Source: Roseiarcus sp963737365 (GTDB lineage Bacteria > Pseudomonadota > Alphaproteobacteria > Rhizobiales > Beijerinckiaceae). From it: a DNA stretch of 64,000 nucleotides. Positions 42,010-50,529 of this stretch are shown piece by piece. A program made the translations under genes and the position numbers. The notes beneath the pieces were generated by a model. It worked only from the letters and a program-made list of their open reading frames with translations. It was not told the DNA's origin and ran no database searches. Each line of letters begins with the position of its first letter. Within the stretch, counting starts at the first letter, position 1. The DNA lies in the NCBI GenBank assembly GCA_963737365.1, contig CAVTSD010000001.1, positions 1,054,001-1,118,000 of the forward strand. Reading direction: 5' to 3'.

Positions 42010-43617
42010 TCATCCGAGCGCCCTGATGACAGCTTCGGCGTTTGTGACGACCGCGACATTTTGCATCGCGAAGTCGATGGAGGCGCGGTGCCACGCCGCG
42101 TTCATCGTCGAGCAGCAATCCTCCGGCACGATGATGAAGTAGCCTTTGTCGGCGCCGGTTCGCGCCGTATGCTCGATCGACATGTTGGTCCAGGCGCCAG
42201 TGTCGATGATCATGTCGCGGCCCTGGGCCCTCAGGATGGTCTCGAGACGCGAGCCCTCCCAGGCGCTCATGCGCATCTTCTCGACCACGAAGTCGCCAGG
42301 CTGAGGTTCAAGACCGTTGACCGGCGCCGCGCCCCAGGTGCCGCGCACCATCCCCTTACTGTCGGCGATCCCCTCGAACAGCGGCGCGTTGAGCGTCAAC
42401 CCAGGCGCGCCCGGCTCGACGACGAACCAGACGTGGATCACGGCGACGCCGCGCGCCCGCGCCGCCGCCGCCAGACGCCGCGTATTTTCGACCACGTTCT
42501 GCTCGCGCGCGTGGGCCGGAGCGCCGGACGAAGCGAAGGCGCCGCCCTCGCCGATGACGTCGTTTTGCATATCCTGAATGATGAGCGCGCAACGCCTTGG
42601 ATCGAGCGTGAGATTCTGGGTAAGCGAGGATTGCGACGAGGACGGCGGCGGCGAGCTGTCGGCGTTTTGGCTTGTGCGAACGGCTGGCGTACTCGCCGTT
42701 GCCGCCCGCGCGTTCATGTAGGGCTCGCGCCGCGGCCCGACCTTGGTCTCGATCCGATAGACCGAGTGGGTCGCGGTCAGAAACAAGGTCCGAAAATCCG
42801 GGCCGCCCCAAGCGAGATTGGCGACCTTCTCGGGTACGCGCACCTTGCCGAGCAGATCGCCCGACGGCGCGTAGACCCAGACTCCGCCTGGCGCGGTCAC
42901 CCAGACATTGCCGCGCTGGTCGCATTTCATGCCGTCGGGCACGCCTGGCTCGAGCGACGAGCGAACGCCGGAGGCGAACATGCGTCCATTCGACAACGAA
43001 CCGTCGGCGGCGACCTCGAACACGCGGATGAGCGTCTGCGCGGTGTCGTTGATGTAGAGGAGCTTTTCATCGGGCGAAAAGCAGAGGCCATTCGGCTGAT
43101 CGAACAGCATGCGCTCGACGAGCAGTTGCGGTCCGCCTCCCCCCGGCGGAACGCGGTACACGCCCTGGAAGCCAAGCTGCCGCAGTCGCTCGACGCCAAA
43201 CCCGGGCATGCGCCCATAATAGGGATCGGAGAAATAGATCGAACCGTCGGAGCGGACGCAGACGTCGTTAGGACTGTTGAGCTCCTGACCGTCGAAATGG
43301 GACGCGAGGACTTCGCGCCGTCCGTCCGGTCGCTCGCGGACCAACGAGGATGTCGCGTGCTCGCACACGATCAAGTTGAGATCAGCGTCGTAGGTCATGC
43401 CGTTGCATTTGTTCGAAGGCCGGCGCGCTTCCACGACCCCTCGCGCGGCATCCCAGCGACGGCGAACGTCGGCCGGCATGTCGGAAAATAGAAGGTAGTG
43501 GTCTCTCGGATGCCAGATCGGACCCTCGGTGAACGTAAACCCGGTCCCGACCTGACCGACTGGCGCATAAGGATCGATCAGTTCCTCGAATTCCGGCCGC
43601 AAGGTCGCATGCGTCAT
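42010..43617 (-). CDS. SMP-30/gluconolactonase fused to isochorismatase-like hydrolase
   Basis: 535 residues from ATG 43617. Residues 1-305 are a six-bladed SMP-30/gluconolactonase propeller: FTEGPIWHPRDHYLLFSDMP (metal Glu), SNKCNGMTYDADLNLIVCEH, LNSPNDVCVRSDGSIYFSDP and NDTAQTLIRVFE. A Ser/Pro-rich linker (306-340) leads to an isochorismatase-like cysteine-hydrolase domain with ALIIQDMQNDV (Asp) and VVEKMRMSAWEGS (Lys). The nucleophile position reads WTNMSIEHTAR (near 477), with Ser where the family has Cys (TNxC). The first domain should open a lactone; the second would act on an amide or a vinyl ether, or may be catalytically dead. Preceded by an MBL-fold hydrolase gene 13 bases upstream. 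Confidence 0.85.
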   Translation of the reverse strand: MTHATLRPEFEELIDPYAPVGQVGTGFTFTEGPIWHPRDHYLLFSDMPADVRRRWDAARGVVEARRPSNKCNGMTYDADLNLIVCEHATSSLVRERPDGRREVLASHFDGQELNSPNDVCVRSDGSIYFSDPYYGRMPGFGVERLRQLGFQGVYRVPPGGGGPQLLVERMLFDQPNGLCFSPDEKLLYINDTAQTLIRVFEVAADGSLSNGRMFASGVRSSLEPGVPDGMKCDQRGNVWVTAPGGVWVYAPSGDLLGKVRVPEKVANLAWGGPDFRTLFLTATHSVYRIETKVGPRREPYMNARAATASTPAVRTSQNADSSPPPSSSQSSLTQNLTLDPRRCALIIQDMQNDVIGEGGAFASSGAPAHAREQNVVENTRRLAAAARARGVAVIHVWFVVEPGAPGLTLNAPLFEGIADSKGMVRGTWGAAPVNGLEPQPGDFVVEKMRMSAWEGSRLETILRAQGRDMIIDTGAWTNMSIEHTARTGADKGYFIIVPEDCCSTMNAAWHRASIDFAMQNVAVVTNAEAVIRALG

Positions 43618-43630
43618 CGCCCGTGATCCC

Positions 43631-44479
43631 TTATGCCGGGAACCAGTTGCGCTTCGGCAGCGTCTGGACGATCGGACCGGGCACGGAATCCTGCAGCCGC
43701 GCGACGACTGTCCCATGTTCGACTTTGGCCGGTCGATCGTGAACGGGCAAAACGAAGCTGGCGTTTGCGAGCACCTTCTTGATGGCGGCCTTCTCGGCGC
43801 GCTTTGTCGTTCCATGGTTGCCGGTGGTCCGCGGCTCGCCGTCATTGTTCTCACGGAACGGCTCCACCACTTGGTCATTGATATCGTAGAGGACGTCGCC
43901 GCAAATCGTCGCCACGCCCTCGGCGGTATGAACGTGGACGTTCATTGATCCTTCGGTGTGGGCGCCCGCCGCTTCGCAAAAAACGCCCGGCATCAATTCG
44001 ATCGGGCCGCTGATCTCAAGGTCGAGGAAGCGCAACGCGCTCTTGGCGTGAAGGCGGTCGATCAGATGCTTGATGTCGGGTGCGGGGTATTGGGGATGCA
44101 TAAGGCCGGAGACCGAATATTCGAGCTCGCGTCGATTGACGACCACAGTTGAGTTCATGGGGAAGAGATCGTCCTTGCCGGCGTGATCGATGTGCAGATG
44201 GGTGTGCAGCACGAAGCGGACATCGCCCATACGCACGCCATGTTTCGAGAGCTGATTCTCGATCATGTTCTCGTGGAACTGCAGCCCGCGCATACCGAGC
44301 GACTCCATGATCTGGTTCGACCGGTACCCAGTGTCGACCACAATCGGATAAGCGCCGCCAAGGATCAGGAAACCCAGGGTCAATACACGGCGCGTGCGCC
44401 CGCAGTCGCGGCCAAGAACAAGGAAGCTCGACTCGAGCTCGATGTCGCCATAGTCGAGAATCTTGATTTCGAGCGGCAT
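43631..44479 (-). CDS. Metallo-beta-lactamase-fold hydrolase (lactonase-like)
   Basis: 282 residues from ATG 44479 (GGAGGGAAAC upstream). The zinc motif is HTHLHIDHAGKDD (HxHxDH), with ICGDVLYDIND and VLPVHDRPAK supplying the remaining ligands. The overall shape resembles AHL-lactonase/AttM-type enzymes, which open gamma-lactones. There is no signal peptide. Placed between the amidohydrolase and SMP-30 genes, giving three predicted hydrolases in a row. Substrate unknown. Confidence 0.85.
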   Translation of the reverse strand: MPLEIKILDYGDIELESSFLVLGRDCGRTRRVLTLGFLILGGAYPIVVDTGYRSNQIMESLGMRGLQFHENMIENQLSKHGVRMGDVRFVLHTHLHIDHAGKDDLFPMNSTVVVNRRELEYSVSGLMHPQYPAPDIKHLIDRLHAKSALRFLDLEISGPIELMPGVFCEAAGAHTEGSMNVHVHTAEGVATICGDVLYDINDQVVEPFRENNDGEPRTTGNHGTTKRAEKAAIKKVLANASFVLPVHDRPAKVEHGTVVARLQDSVPGPIVQTLPKRNWFPA

Positions 44480-44514
44480 GTTTCCCTCCCAGTTTTCGTG
44501 TTCCGTTGTGCGTC

Positions 44515-45405
44515 CTACGCAGCGATCCGATAGACGCGCATGGCCGTATCGTGCAGAATCGCCTGCTGCTCCTTGGGCGCGTAAGACGCGACAGCGTTCC
44601 TGTGCGCGGTCAGAAGCTCGGGGTAAGAGGTCCAAAGCTTTTCGATCGGAAAGTTCGAGCCGAACAGGCACCGCGCGGGGCCGAAGACGCGAACAGTCTC
44701 ATGAACCACGTCGGCGACATGCGCGGGATCATTGCGATGCACGAAGGTGCCGAGCGCCGACAGCTTGGTGGTGACATTCGGGCACGCCGCGAGACGGACC
44801 ATTCCGGCGCGCCATTCCGCGCGTCCCGCTGTCGTTAGGTCCTCGAGCATGCCTGCATGCTGGAGCACGAACGTGACCTTCGGGCACGACTCGGCAAGCT
44901 CAGCAGCGTCGGCCATTTGCGGGGCAAAAACCTGCACGTCGAAGCTCAAGCCATAGTCCGCAAGACGGCCGACGTTGCGCTGGATCTTGGAATCGGCGGC
45001 GAGGTTCGGCCGCGACGCGAAGCGGTATTGCGGATTTTCGTGCCAGTGCAATTGCATCCGCACGCCGTGCACAAGGGGATAGCGCGAGAGACGATCGAGC
45101 TGCGGACGCACATCATCGGCGCCGACGTCCGCATAGGCGACGATCGCGTGCGGCCAGCCGGTCCTGTCGGCGGTTCGCTGCACCCAGGCTGCCTCCTCCT
45201 CGTAAGCGTCGGGCGCCCAGTTGGTCTGGACATAGACCGACTTGACCACGCCGAGGCCATCGAGGTCGGCGCGAAATTCCTCGATCGGATAATCGCGCCG
45301 GATCGGCTCGTAGGGGCCAAAAATGCGCGGCTGCATTGGGCCGACGAGCCAGGGAAGGTCGGCCTGCCGCCAGATGTGATGATGACCGTCTACGACTGGA
45401 ATCAC
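44515..45405 (-). CDS. Amidohydrolase-2/lactonase-family TIM-barrel protein
   Basis: 296 residues. N-terminal metal motif VVDGHHHIWRQADLPWL, then SVYVQTNWAPDAYEEEAAWV, VHGVRMQLHWHENPQYRF, VLQHAGM and CLFGSNFPIEKLW. These match the family that includes 2-pyrone-4,6-dicarboxylate lactonase and sugar-lactone hydrolases. It overlaps the upstream CoxE-like gene by 4 bases, so it belongs to the molybdoenzyme operon. Suggests that the oxidised product is a lactone or cyclic ester. Confidence 0.85.
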   Translation of the reverse strand: MIPVVDGHHHIWRQADLPWLVGPMQPRIFGPYEPIRRDYPIEEFRADLDGLGVVKSVYVQTNWAPDAYEEEAAWVQRTADRTGWPHAIVAYADVGADDVRPQLDRLSRYPLVHGVRMQLHWHENPQYRFASRPNLAADSKIQRNVGRLADYGLSFDVQVFAPQMADAAELAESCPKVTFVLQHAGMLEDLTTAGRAEWRAGMVRLAACPNVTTKLSALGTFVHRNDPAHVADVVHETVRVFGPARCLFGSNFPIEKLWTSYPELLTAHRNAVASYAPKEQQAILHDTAMRVYRIAA

Positions 45406-46520
45406 GCGGCTCTCCTGCGCCCGAGCGCCAGGACGTGATTGACGATCGCGGGGGTCGACCCGCCATCCACCATGTCGTCGACGAACGGAAAGATTGCGAC
45501 CAGCGCCTCGGTGCGCGGCCGGAAGTCATGGCCGACCGCAAGCGGGGTCAGCCAACTCAACCGCCAGGCGCGGCGCGAGAGCCTCGCGACGGCGTCGGCG
45601 AGCGCGGTCGAATCGCCGCGCTCGAGGCCGTCCGAGACGATGAGCGTAATGGCGCCCCGCGCGTAGGTCGAAAAGCGGGGCACGGCGAGGAACGCCTTGA
45701 GCGCGTCGCCGATCCGAGTACCTCCATCAAAGTCACTAACGATATGGGCGGCGCCGGCCAGCGCTTGCTCACGCCGCTTCAGCCGCATCGGACGCGTGAC
45801 CCTCGTAAGCCTTGTGCCGAACGTGAAGACCTCGACCCGCGGACTTGCCTGTACGAGCGCATGGGCGAGACGCAGGTTCTCCTCGGTGCGCTCCTTCATC
45901 GAGCCGGATACGTCGATGAGCAGCAGCGCCTTGCGCGGCCGCAGCCGGCGTTTGAGGCGCGGAAGCTTGATGATCTCGCCGTCATTGCGCGTCGCTTCCC
46001 GCAAAGTACGGCGCAGGTCGACAATGGCGCCACGCCGCGCTCGCGACCGTCGGTAGCTCAGCCGCTTCGGCAATCGTCTCGCCGCCTCGCGCGTCAAACG
46101 GCGCAGCGCTTGGCCCGTGTCGACCGGGCCGAAGCGCCGCTCAACGAGCGCTTCAGCGCGAGTCGCGGCTTGACCGGACTCATTCGATTCGTCGGCGCTG
46201 ATCAACTCGTCGACGCCGCGCCGGTCTTCCTGGACGCGAACGACGTCGTCCTCTTCACCTTCTGGCAGGTCCTCGCTCTCCGCGGCAAGGAAGTGCATGT
46301 CGAACAGGGCATGAAAGGCCGCGTGGCGCTCAGGCGGCGGCGCGAGGGTTGCGAGACCGCCGCGACGAACATCCTCGAGATCGCGCGGGCCCAAAAGACC
46401 GATGGCCGACAAGAACGATTCCGTTTGCTCCGGCGCGACGGCAAAGCCGTTGGCGCGCAAGATCGCGACGAAATCGATGAACGGTTCGATGGCGCGCGGC
46501 AGGCAAGCGATCTCGCTCAT
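45402..46520 (-). CDS. CoxE-like VWA-domain protein
   Basis: 372 residues. A VWA domain in the C-terminal half carries the MIDAS motif LLIDVSGSMKERTEEN (DxSxS), FTFGTRLTRVTRP and DFDGGTRIGDAL, as in CoxE of carbon monoxide dehydrogenase operons. The N-terminal part is acidic. CoxE works with the MoxR/CoxD ATPase in assembling the molybdenum-copper centre of CODH; here it presumably matures the cluster's molybdoenzyme. Overlaps moxR by 4 bases and the amidohydrolase by 4 bases. Confidence 0.88.
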   Translation of the reverse strand: MSEIACLPRAIEPFIDFVAILRANGFAVAPEQTESFLSAIGLLGPRDLEDVRRGGLATLAPPPERHAAFHALFDMHFLAAESEDLPEGEEDDVVRVQEDRRGVDELISADESNESGQAATRAEALVERRFGPVDTGQALRRLTREAARRLPKRLSYRRSRARRGAIVDLRRTLREATRNDGEIIKLPRLKRRLRPRKALLLIDVSGSMKERTEENLRLAHALVQASPRVEVFTFGTRLTRVTRPMRLKRREQALAGAAHIVSDFDGGTRIGDALKAFLAVPRFSTYARGAITLIVSDGLERGDSTALADAVARLSRRAWRLSWLTPLAVGHDFRPRTEALVAIFPFVDDMVDGGSTPAIVNHVLALGRRRAA

Positions 46521-47398
46521 GCGACGGACTCGGCCAGCATGACGTCGAGGCGCCCGGACACGTAGGCGAGATCCTCCTCGTCTTTGAGCGCAACGCCGAT
46601 CGAGCGCTTGAACGCGTCGGGCCAGCGCGCGCCGCCGCGATGAAGCAGGGTCGCCGCTTCCGCCCAGTCGACCGACTCGGAGATGCCCGGCGACTTGCTC
46701 AACGGCTCGCGCCGGAGCTTGCCGACAGCGGCGACGACAGCGCGCGCCGTCGCCTCAGCCACACTCGATGCGCGCAACATGACGATGCGCGCCTCGCGCT
46801 CCGCATTCGGGTAATCGATCCAGTGATAGACGCATCGGCGCCGGAGCGCTTCGTGCAGATCGCGCGTGCGGTTGGAGGTTAGAATCACGATCGGGCGCTC
46901 GACGGCGCGGATCGTTCCACGCTCCGGAATCGAAATCTGGAAGTCGGATAGAAATTCGAGCAGGAACGCCTCGAACTCCTGATCGGAGCGGTCAATTTCG
47001 TCGATCAGGAGGACGGTCGAATCGGGCGAGCGCAGCGTCGCCAGCATAGGCCGCTCGATCAGGAACGGTTCGCTGTAGATGTCGATGCTCTGCTCGCCAG
47101 CTTGCCGGATCGCCAGCATCTGCCTGGGATAATTCCACTCATAAAGCGCCGAGGAGGCGTCGATGCCTTCATAGCATTGCAGGCGGATCAGGCGGCGCGC
47201 GAGCACCGCGGCGACCGCCTTCGCCGCCTCCGTCTTGCCGACGCCAGGCGCGCCCTCAAGCAGCAGTGGCTTTCCGAGCGCGAGCGCAAGATAAGCCGCA
47301 GTCGCGAGGCCGTCGTCGGCAAGATAATAGGCCGAACGAAGCGCTCGCTCGAGCGCGTCTGGACTGTCGATCCCGACAATGTCGGCCCTGATCGCCAT
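46517..47398 (-). CDS. MoxR/CoxD-type AAA+ ATPase
   Basis: 293 residues. Walker A is LEGAPGVGKTEAAKAVA (about 50-66), Walker B is VLLIDEIDRSDQEFEAFLLE, and sensor 1 is VILTSNRTRDLHEALRRRCV. It belongs to the MoxR AAA+ group that pairs with VWA proteins to remodel metalloenzymes. Nine bases after the second half of the molybdenum subunit, and overlapping the CoxE gene. Together they indicate a cofactor-maturation requirement. Confidence 0.92.
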   Translation of the reverse strand: MAIRADIVGIDSPDALERALRSAYYLADDGLATAAYLALALGKPLLLEGAPGVGKTEAAKAVAAVLARRLIRLQCYEGIDASSALYEWNYPRQMLAIRQAGEQSIDIYSEPFLIERPMLATLRSPDSTVLLIDEIDRSDQEFEAFLLEFLSDFQISIPERGTIRAVERPIVILTSNRTRDLHEALRRRCVYHWIDYPNAEREARIVMLRASSVAEATARAVVAAVGKLRREPLSKSPGISESVDWAEAATLLHRGGARWPDAFKRSIGVALKDEEDLAYVSGRLDVMLAESVA

Positions 47399-47407
47399 CG
47401 TGAAAGC

Positions 47408-48430
47408 CTAGCGCCGCGCCTGCGGCCGAGCGCCGCCCTGCGCCTTGATGGCGCGCAGCACTTTTTCCGGCGTGATCGGCAATTCGTCGCACCGGACGCC
47501 GACCGCATTGAAGATCGCATTGGCGATCGCGGGCATAACGGGATTGGCGCACATCTCGCCGGGGCCCTTGCCGCCGAACGGGCCGTCCGGAGCCGGGCGT
47601 TCGAGAACAGCGATGTCATGCGGGCAGATATCGCCCGGTCCTGGCATCAGGTACTCGACGAAATCGCGCGGCCCGTGGCTTGGGTCGGGATAATAGGGCT
47701 CCGGCGTTTCATAGAGGGCGTGGCTGATCCCCATCCAGGCGCCGCCGACAAGCTGCTGTTCGACTAAGCGAGGATTGAGCGCGCGGCCGAGTTCGTAGGC
47801 GCTGTCCATCCGCACCATGGCGACTTCGCCTGTCTCGTCGTCGACCTCGACTTCGGCGACGAGGCAGGCATGGGCGTAGCAGGTGGCCGGCGACATTTCG
47901 CCTGTCTCCGGATCTACGGCTGACAAAGGAACGAGAAAGATGCCGCGTCCCGATATGGTGCGGCCCTGGCGGAATTGTGCGGCGATAGCGACATCCTTGG
48001 TCGAAATCGAGCGGTGCGGGGCGCCCTTGACGTGGATGTTGCCGCGCCCGTCCGTCTCGAGATCGGCGACGTTGACTTCGAGCTCCTCAGCCGCCGCCTC
48101 CATCATCACGCCCCGCGCCTCGCGCGCCGCCGCCATCACTGCGTTGCCTACCCGGTGCGTGCCGCGCGACGCGAAACTGCCCATGCAATGGGGACCCGTG
48201 TCGGAATCGGCCGTATCGACATAAACGTCCTCGACCGGCACGCCGAGCGTCTCGGCGCAGATCTGGCGCGTCACTGATTTCATGCCCTGCCCGAGGTCGA
48301 TCGAGGACAGGGAGACGGTGAACTTGCCGCTCGGATTGGAATGAACTAGCGCCTGGCTCGGATCGCCGCCGAGGTTCATGCCGATCGGATAGTTCATGGA
48401 CGACATGCCGCGTCCGCGAAGCTTGGCCAT
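47408..48430 (-). CDS. Molybdenum hydroxylase large subunit, C-terminal half (separate gene)
   Basis: 340 residues from ATG 48430 with its own ribosome site (CAGGAGACG, 8 bases away). It corresponds to the second molybdopterin-binding domain of CoxL/XdhB proteins: NLGGDPSQALVHSNPSGKFT, VSLSSIDLGQGMKSVTRQIC, DTADSDTGPHCMGSFASRGT, VGGAWMGISHALYE and the catalytic-glutamate loop FGGKGPGEMCANPVMPAIAN. The first domain is encoded by the preceding gene, whose TAA is separated from this ATG by one base. The native subunit is therefore made as two chains. Confidence 0.88.
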   Translation of the reverse strand: MAKLRGRGMSSMNYPIGMNLGGDPSQALVHSNPSGKFTVSLSSIDLGQGMKSVTRQICAETLGVPVEDVYVDTADSDTGPHCMGSFASRGTHRVGNAVMAAAREARGVMMEAAAEELEVNVADLETDGRGNIHVKGAPHRSISTKDVAIAAQFRQGRTISGRGIFLVPLSAVDPETGEMSPATCYAHACLVAEVEVDDETGEVAMVRMDSAYELGRALNPRLVEQQLVGGAWMGISHALYETPEPYYPDPSHGPRDFVEYLMPGPGDICPHDIAVLERPAPDGPFGGKGPGEMCANPVMPAIANAIFNAVGVRCDELPITPEKVLRAIKAQGGARPQARR

Positions 48431-48431
48431 C

Positions 48432-50021
48432 TTATCGTCTCCTGCCACCGAACACTGACGAGAACCGGATCGCGCCGTGCGACGGCGCGGCCGCCGGCGG
48501 CGGCGACGGTGGGGGTGGTGAAAGCGGGGGCGGCGGGGGCCGCACGGGTTCGGGCGGCGCGCCGCGATCGTAGGGCGTACGTTGCTGGGCCGCGGGGCGG
48601 CTGCCAAGGACTGGTTCACGCGGCGTCGCGGGCACAGCAGCGCGCGCCCCGCCGCCGTCCTTTCGCGAAGACATGCGTTTAAAGTCGTCGCCGATGCGCC
48701 ATTTCGCCTTTTCCGCCGCGACCTGCACGCATTCGATGAGCGCGGTGTTCTTGGCCTCGCGCCGATGGGCTTTCATGTCCCCGTCGCGATAGGCGTTGAT
48801 GAGGCGGAACTCCATCGGGTCCAAGCCCACGAGATGAGCAAGCTTGTCCATCTGGCATTCGATGGCGAAATCGACCGCGGTGACGCCGAAGCCGCGCATC
48901 GCGGTCGCCGGCACCCGGTTGGTGAAGACGCAATAGACGTCGGCGGAGACATTAGGGATTGTGTACGGCCCCGGCAGATGCGCGGCGCATTTAACCACGG
49001 CGTAACTCGACAGGCGCGTATAGGCTCCGCTATCGAAATAACAACGGAACTGACGCGCGAGGATGCGTCCGTCGCGCGCTACGCCGTCTTTGATGTAGAT
49101 ACGCTCGGCGCCGCGCGGTGCGCAATAAATCATCTCCTCCTCGCGCTCGATCACGTATCGGACCGGCCTTCCGGTCAGCATCGCGCCCAGAATGGAGAGC
49201 GGTTCGGTGACGGTGTCGACTTTGCCGCCGAATCCGCCGCCTACCGTGCCGCCTATGAAATGCAGAGTGTTGGAGGGCACATCGAGGATCTTCGCGCAGG
49301 TGTCGAGCGAGAAGAAAAGGGCCTGGGTCGAGGTGTAGACGACATAGCGTCCGTTGGTGTCCGGCGCAGCAATCGAGCCGTTCGTCTCGGTATGCGCCTG
49401 CTCAATCGGCGACATCTGATAGCGCTGCTCGAGGATCTGGTCGGCGGCGGCGAAGCCGCGCTCCACGTCGCCGAAGCGAAGCTTCTGATGGTCATAGATG
49501 TCATGGTAGGTAAACGTGTTCTTGGGGTAGGTCTCGTTGACCACCGGCGCGCCAGGCTTTATCGCCTCCTCGACGTCAAAGATGGTTGGCAACGGCTCGT
49601 AGTCGACGCGGATCTTGGCTATGGCCTCGTAAGCCTCACGCTGGCTGTCCGCGACGACGGCGACGATCGGCTCGCCCTTGTAGCGCACCTTGTCGACGGC
49701 CAGCGTCGGCTCATCATCCTTGCCAAAATTGATGAGGCTGAGCAGCGTGTTGAGGTTGTGCGGCACATCGGCGCCGCGGATGATCCGTCTGACGCCGGGA
49801 TGGCGCTCCGCTTCGGAGAGGTCGATCCGTCGAATGCGCGCATGGGAGTGAGGGCTGCGCAACACCTTGAGGTGCAGCATGCCCTGCAGCTTGTGATCGT
49901 TGAAAAAAGTCGAGGTCGCCGTGACATGGCCCAGCATGTCCTGTCGCTGCGTCGGCTGACCGATCTCCTTGAGATTGTCATCGCGTTCGTCGGCGAAAAT
50001 ATCTTTGCGAAGCTCAAGCAT
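48432..50021 (-). CDS. Molybdenum hydroxylase large subunit, N-terminal half with proline-rich tail
   Basis: 529 residues. It contains the aldehyde oxidase/xanthine dehydrogenase a/b hammerhead (LRSPHSHARIRRIDLSEAER, VRYKGEPIVAVVADSQREAY) and the first molybdopterin domain (GGTVGGGFGGKVDTVTEPLS, CVFTNRVPATAMRGFGVTAV). The AYxCSFR active-site loop of true CO dehydrogenase is absent, so this is another hydroxylase. From about residue 450 the sequence becomes a proline-rich, apparently unstructured tail (PPPPPLSPPPPSPPP) and stops. The second molybdopterin domain follows as a separate gene. Twelve bases after the CoxS-like gene. Confidence 0.9.
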   Translation of the reverse strand: MLELRKDIFADERDDNLKEIGQPTQRQDMLGHVTATSTFFNDHKLQGMLHLKVLRSPHSHARIRRIDLSEAERHPGVRRIIRGADVPHNLNTLLSLINFGKDDEPTLAVDKVRYKGEPIVAVVADSQREAYEAIAKIRVDYEPLPTIFDVEEAIKPGAPVVNETYPKNTFTYHDIYDHQKLRFGDVERGFAAADQILEQRYQMSPIEQAHTETNGSIAAPDTNGRYVVYTSTQALFFSLDTCAKILDVPSNTLHFIGGTVGGGFGGKVDTVTEPLSILGAMLTGRPVRYVIEREEEMIYCAPRGAERIYIKDGVARDGRILARQFRCYFDSGAYTRLSSYAVVKCAAHLPGPYTIPNVSADVYCVFTNRVPATAMRGFGVTAVDFAIECQMDKLAHLVGLDPMEFRLINAYRDGDMKAHRREAKNTALIECVQVAAEKAKWRIGDDFKRMSSRKDGGGARAAVPATPREPVLGSRPAAQQRTPYDRGAPPEPVRPPPPPLSPPPPSPPPAAAPSHGAIRFSSVFGGRRR

Positions 50022-50032
50022 AGCTCACCCTT

Positions 50033-50515
50033 TCAGGCGCGACGTTCGGACCGCCGCGCGGCGGCGGCGACGATGGCGTTGATGATCGGCTCATAGCCGG
50101 TGCAGCGGCAGATGTTGCCGGAAATCGCCTCGACCACTTCGACGCGGCTTGGATTGGGGTTGTGCTCCAACAGCGACTTTGCAGCCATGAGCATGCCCGG
50201 CGTGCAGAAGCCGCACTGCGCCGCGAAATTCTCCATGAACGCCGTTTGCAGCGGATGGAGGTCGGGACCGGTCTTGAGGCCGTCCGCGGTCTCGATCGAC
50301 TTCCCGGCGATCGTCTCCGCAAGCGTCACGCAAGACACCACTGGCTCGCCTTCGACCAGCACAGTGCAGCAGCCGCAGCCGCCCTGGCCGCAGCCGAACT
50401 TGGGCGAGTGATCGCCAACCTCGTCGCGCAGAGCCGATAGGAGGCTCATGCCTCCGTCGACGAAGATCGCGACATCGCGGCCGTTGTGTCGAAACTGGAG
50501 CGGCGTCTTTGCCAT
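50033..50515 (-). CDS. 2Fe-2S subunit of molybdenum hydroxylase (CoxS-like)
   Basis: 160 residues from ATG 50515. The plant-type cluster motif is KFGCGQGGCGCCTVLVEGEP and the helical-domain cluster is AQCGFCTPGM plus NICRCTGY, giving the two 2Fe-2S centres of the CoxS/XdhC-type small subunit. Carries electrons from the molybdenum site to the FAD subunit. Lies 14 bases after the FAD subunit gene. Confidence 0.96.
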   Translation of the reverse strand: MAKTPLQFRHNGRDVAIFVDGGMSLLSALRDEVGDHSPKFGCGQGGCGCCTVLVEGEPVVSCVTLAETIAGKSIETADGLKTGPDLHPLQTAFMENFAAQCGFCTPGMLMAAKSLLEHNPNPSRVEVVEAISGNICRCTGYEPIINAIVAAAARRSERRA

Positions 50516-50529
50516 GAATTCGTCTTTCC

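Noticed and set aside
41866..43491. 541-codon open frame on the plus strand
   Set aside because: Antisense to the SMP-30/isochorismatase gene and to azoR; low-complexity Arg/His/Asp-rich product typical of antisense GC-rich frames.
47408..50021. Frameshift as the explanation for the split CoxL
   Set aside because: Each half has proper ends, the second has its own AGGAG site, and the first ends in a Pro-rich tail; no single-base change would give a continuous conserved sequence.
48432..50021. Identity as carbon monoxide dehydrogenase
   Set aside because: The AYxCSFR active-site loop of true (form I) CoxL is absent; the gene order coxMSL alone does not prove CO oxidation.
48582..50096. 504-codon open frame on the plus strand
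   Set aside because: Antisense to the N-terminal half of the molybdenum subunit, which has clear domain motifs.
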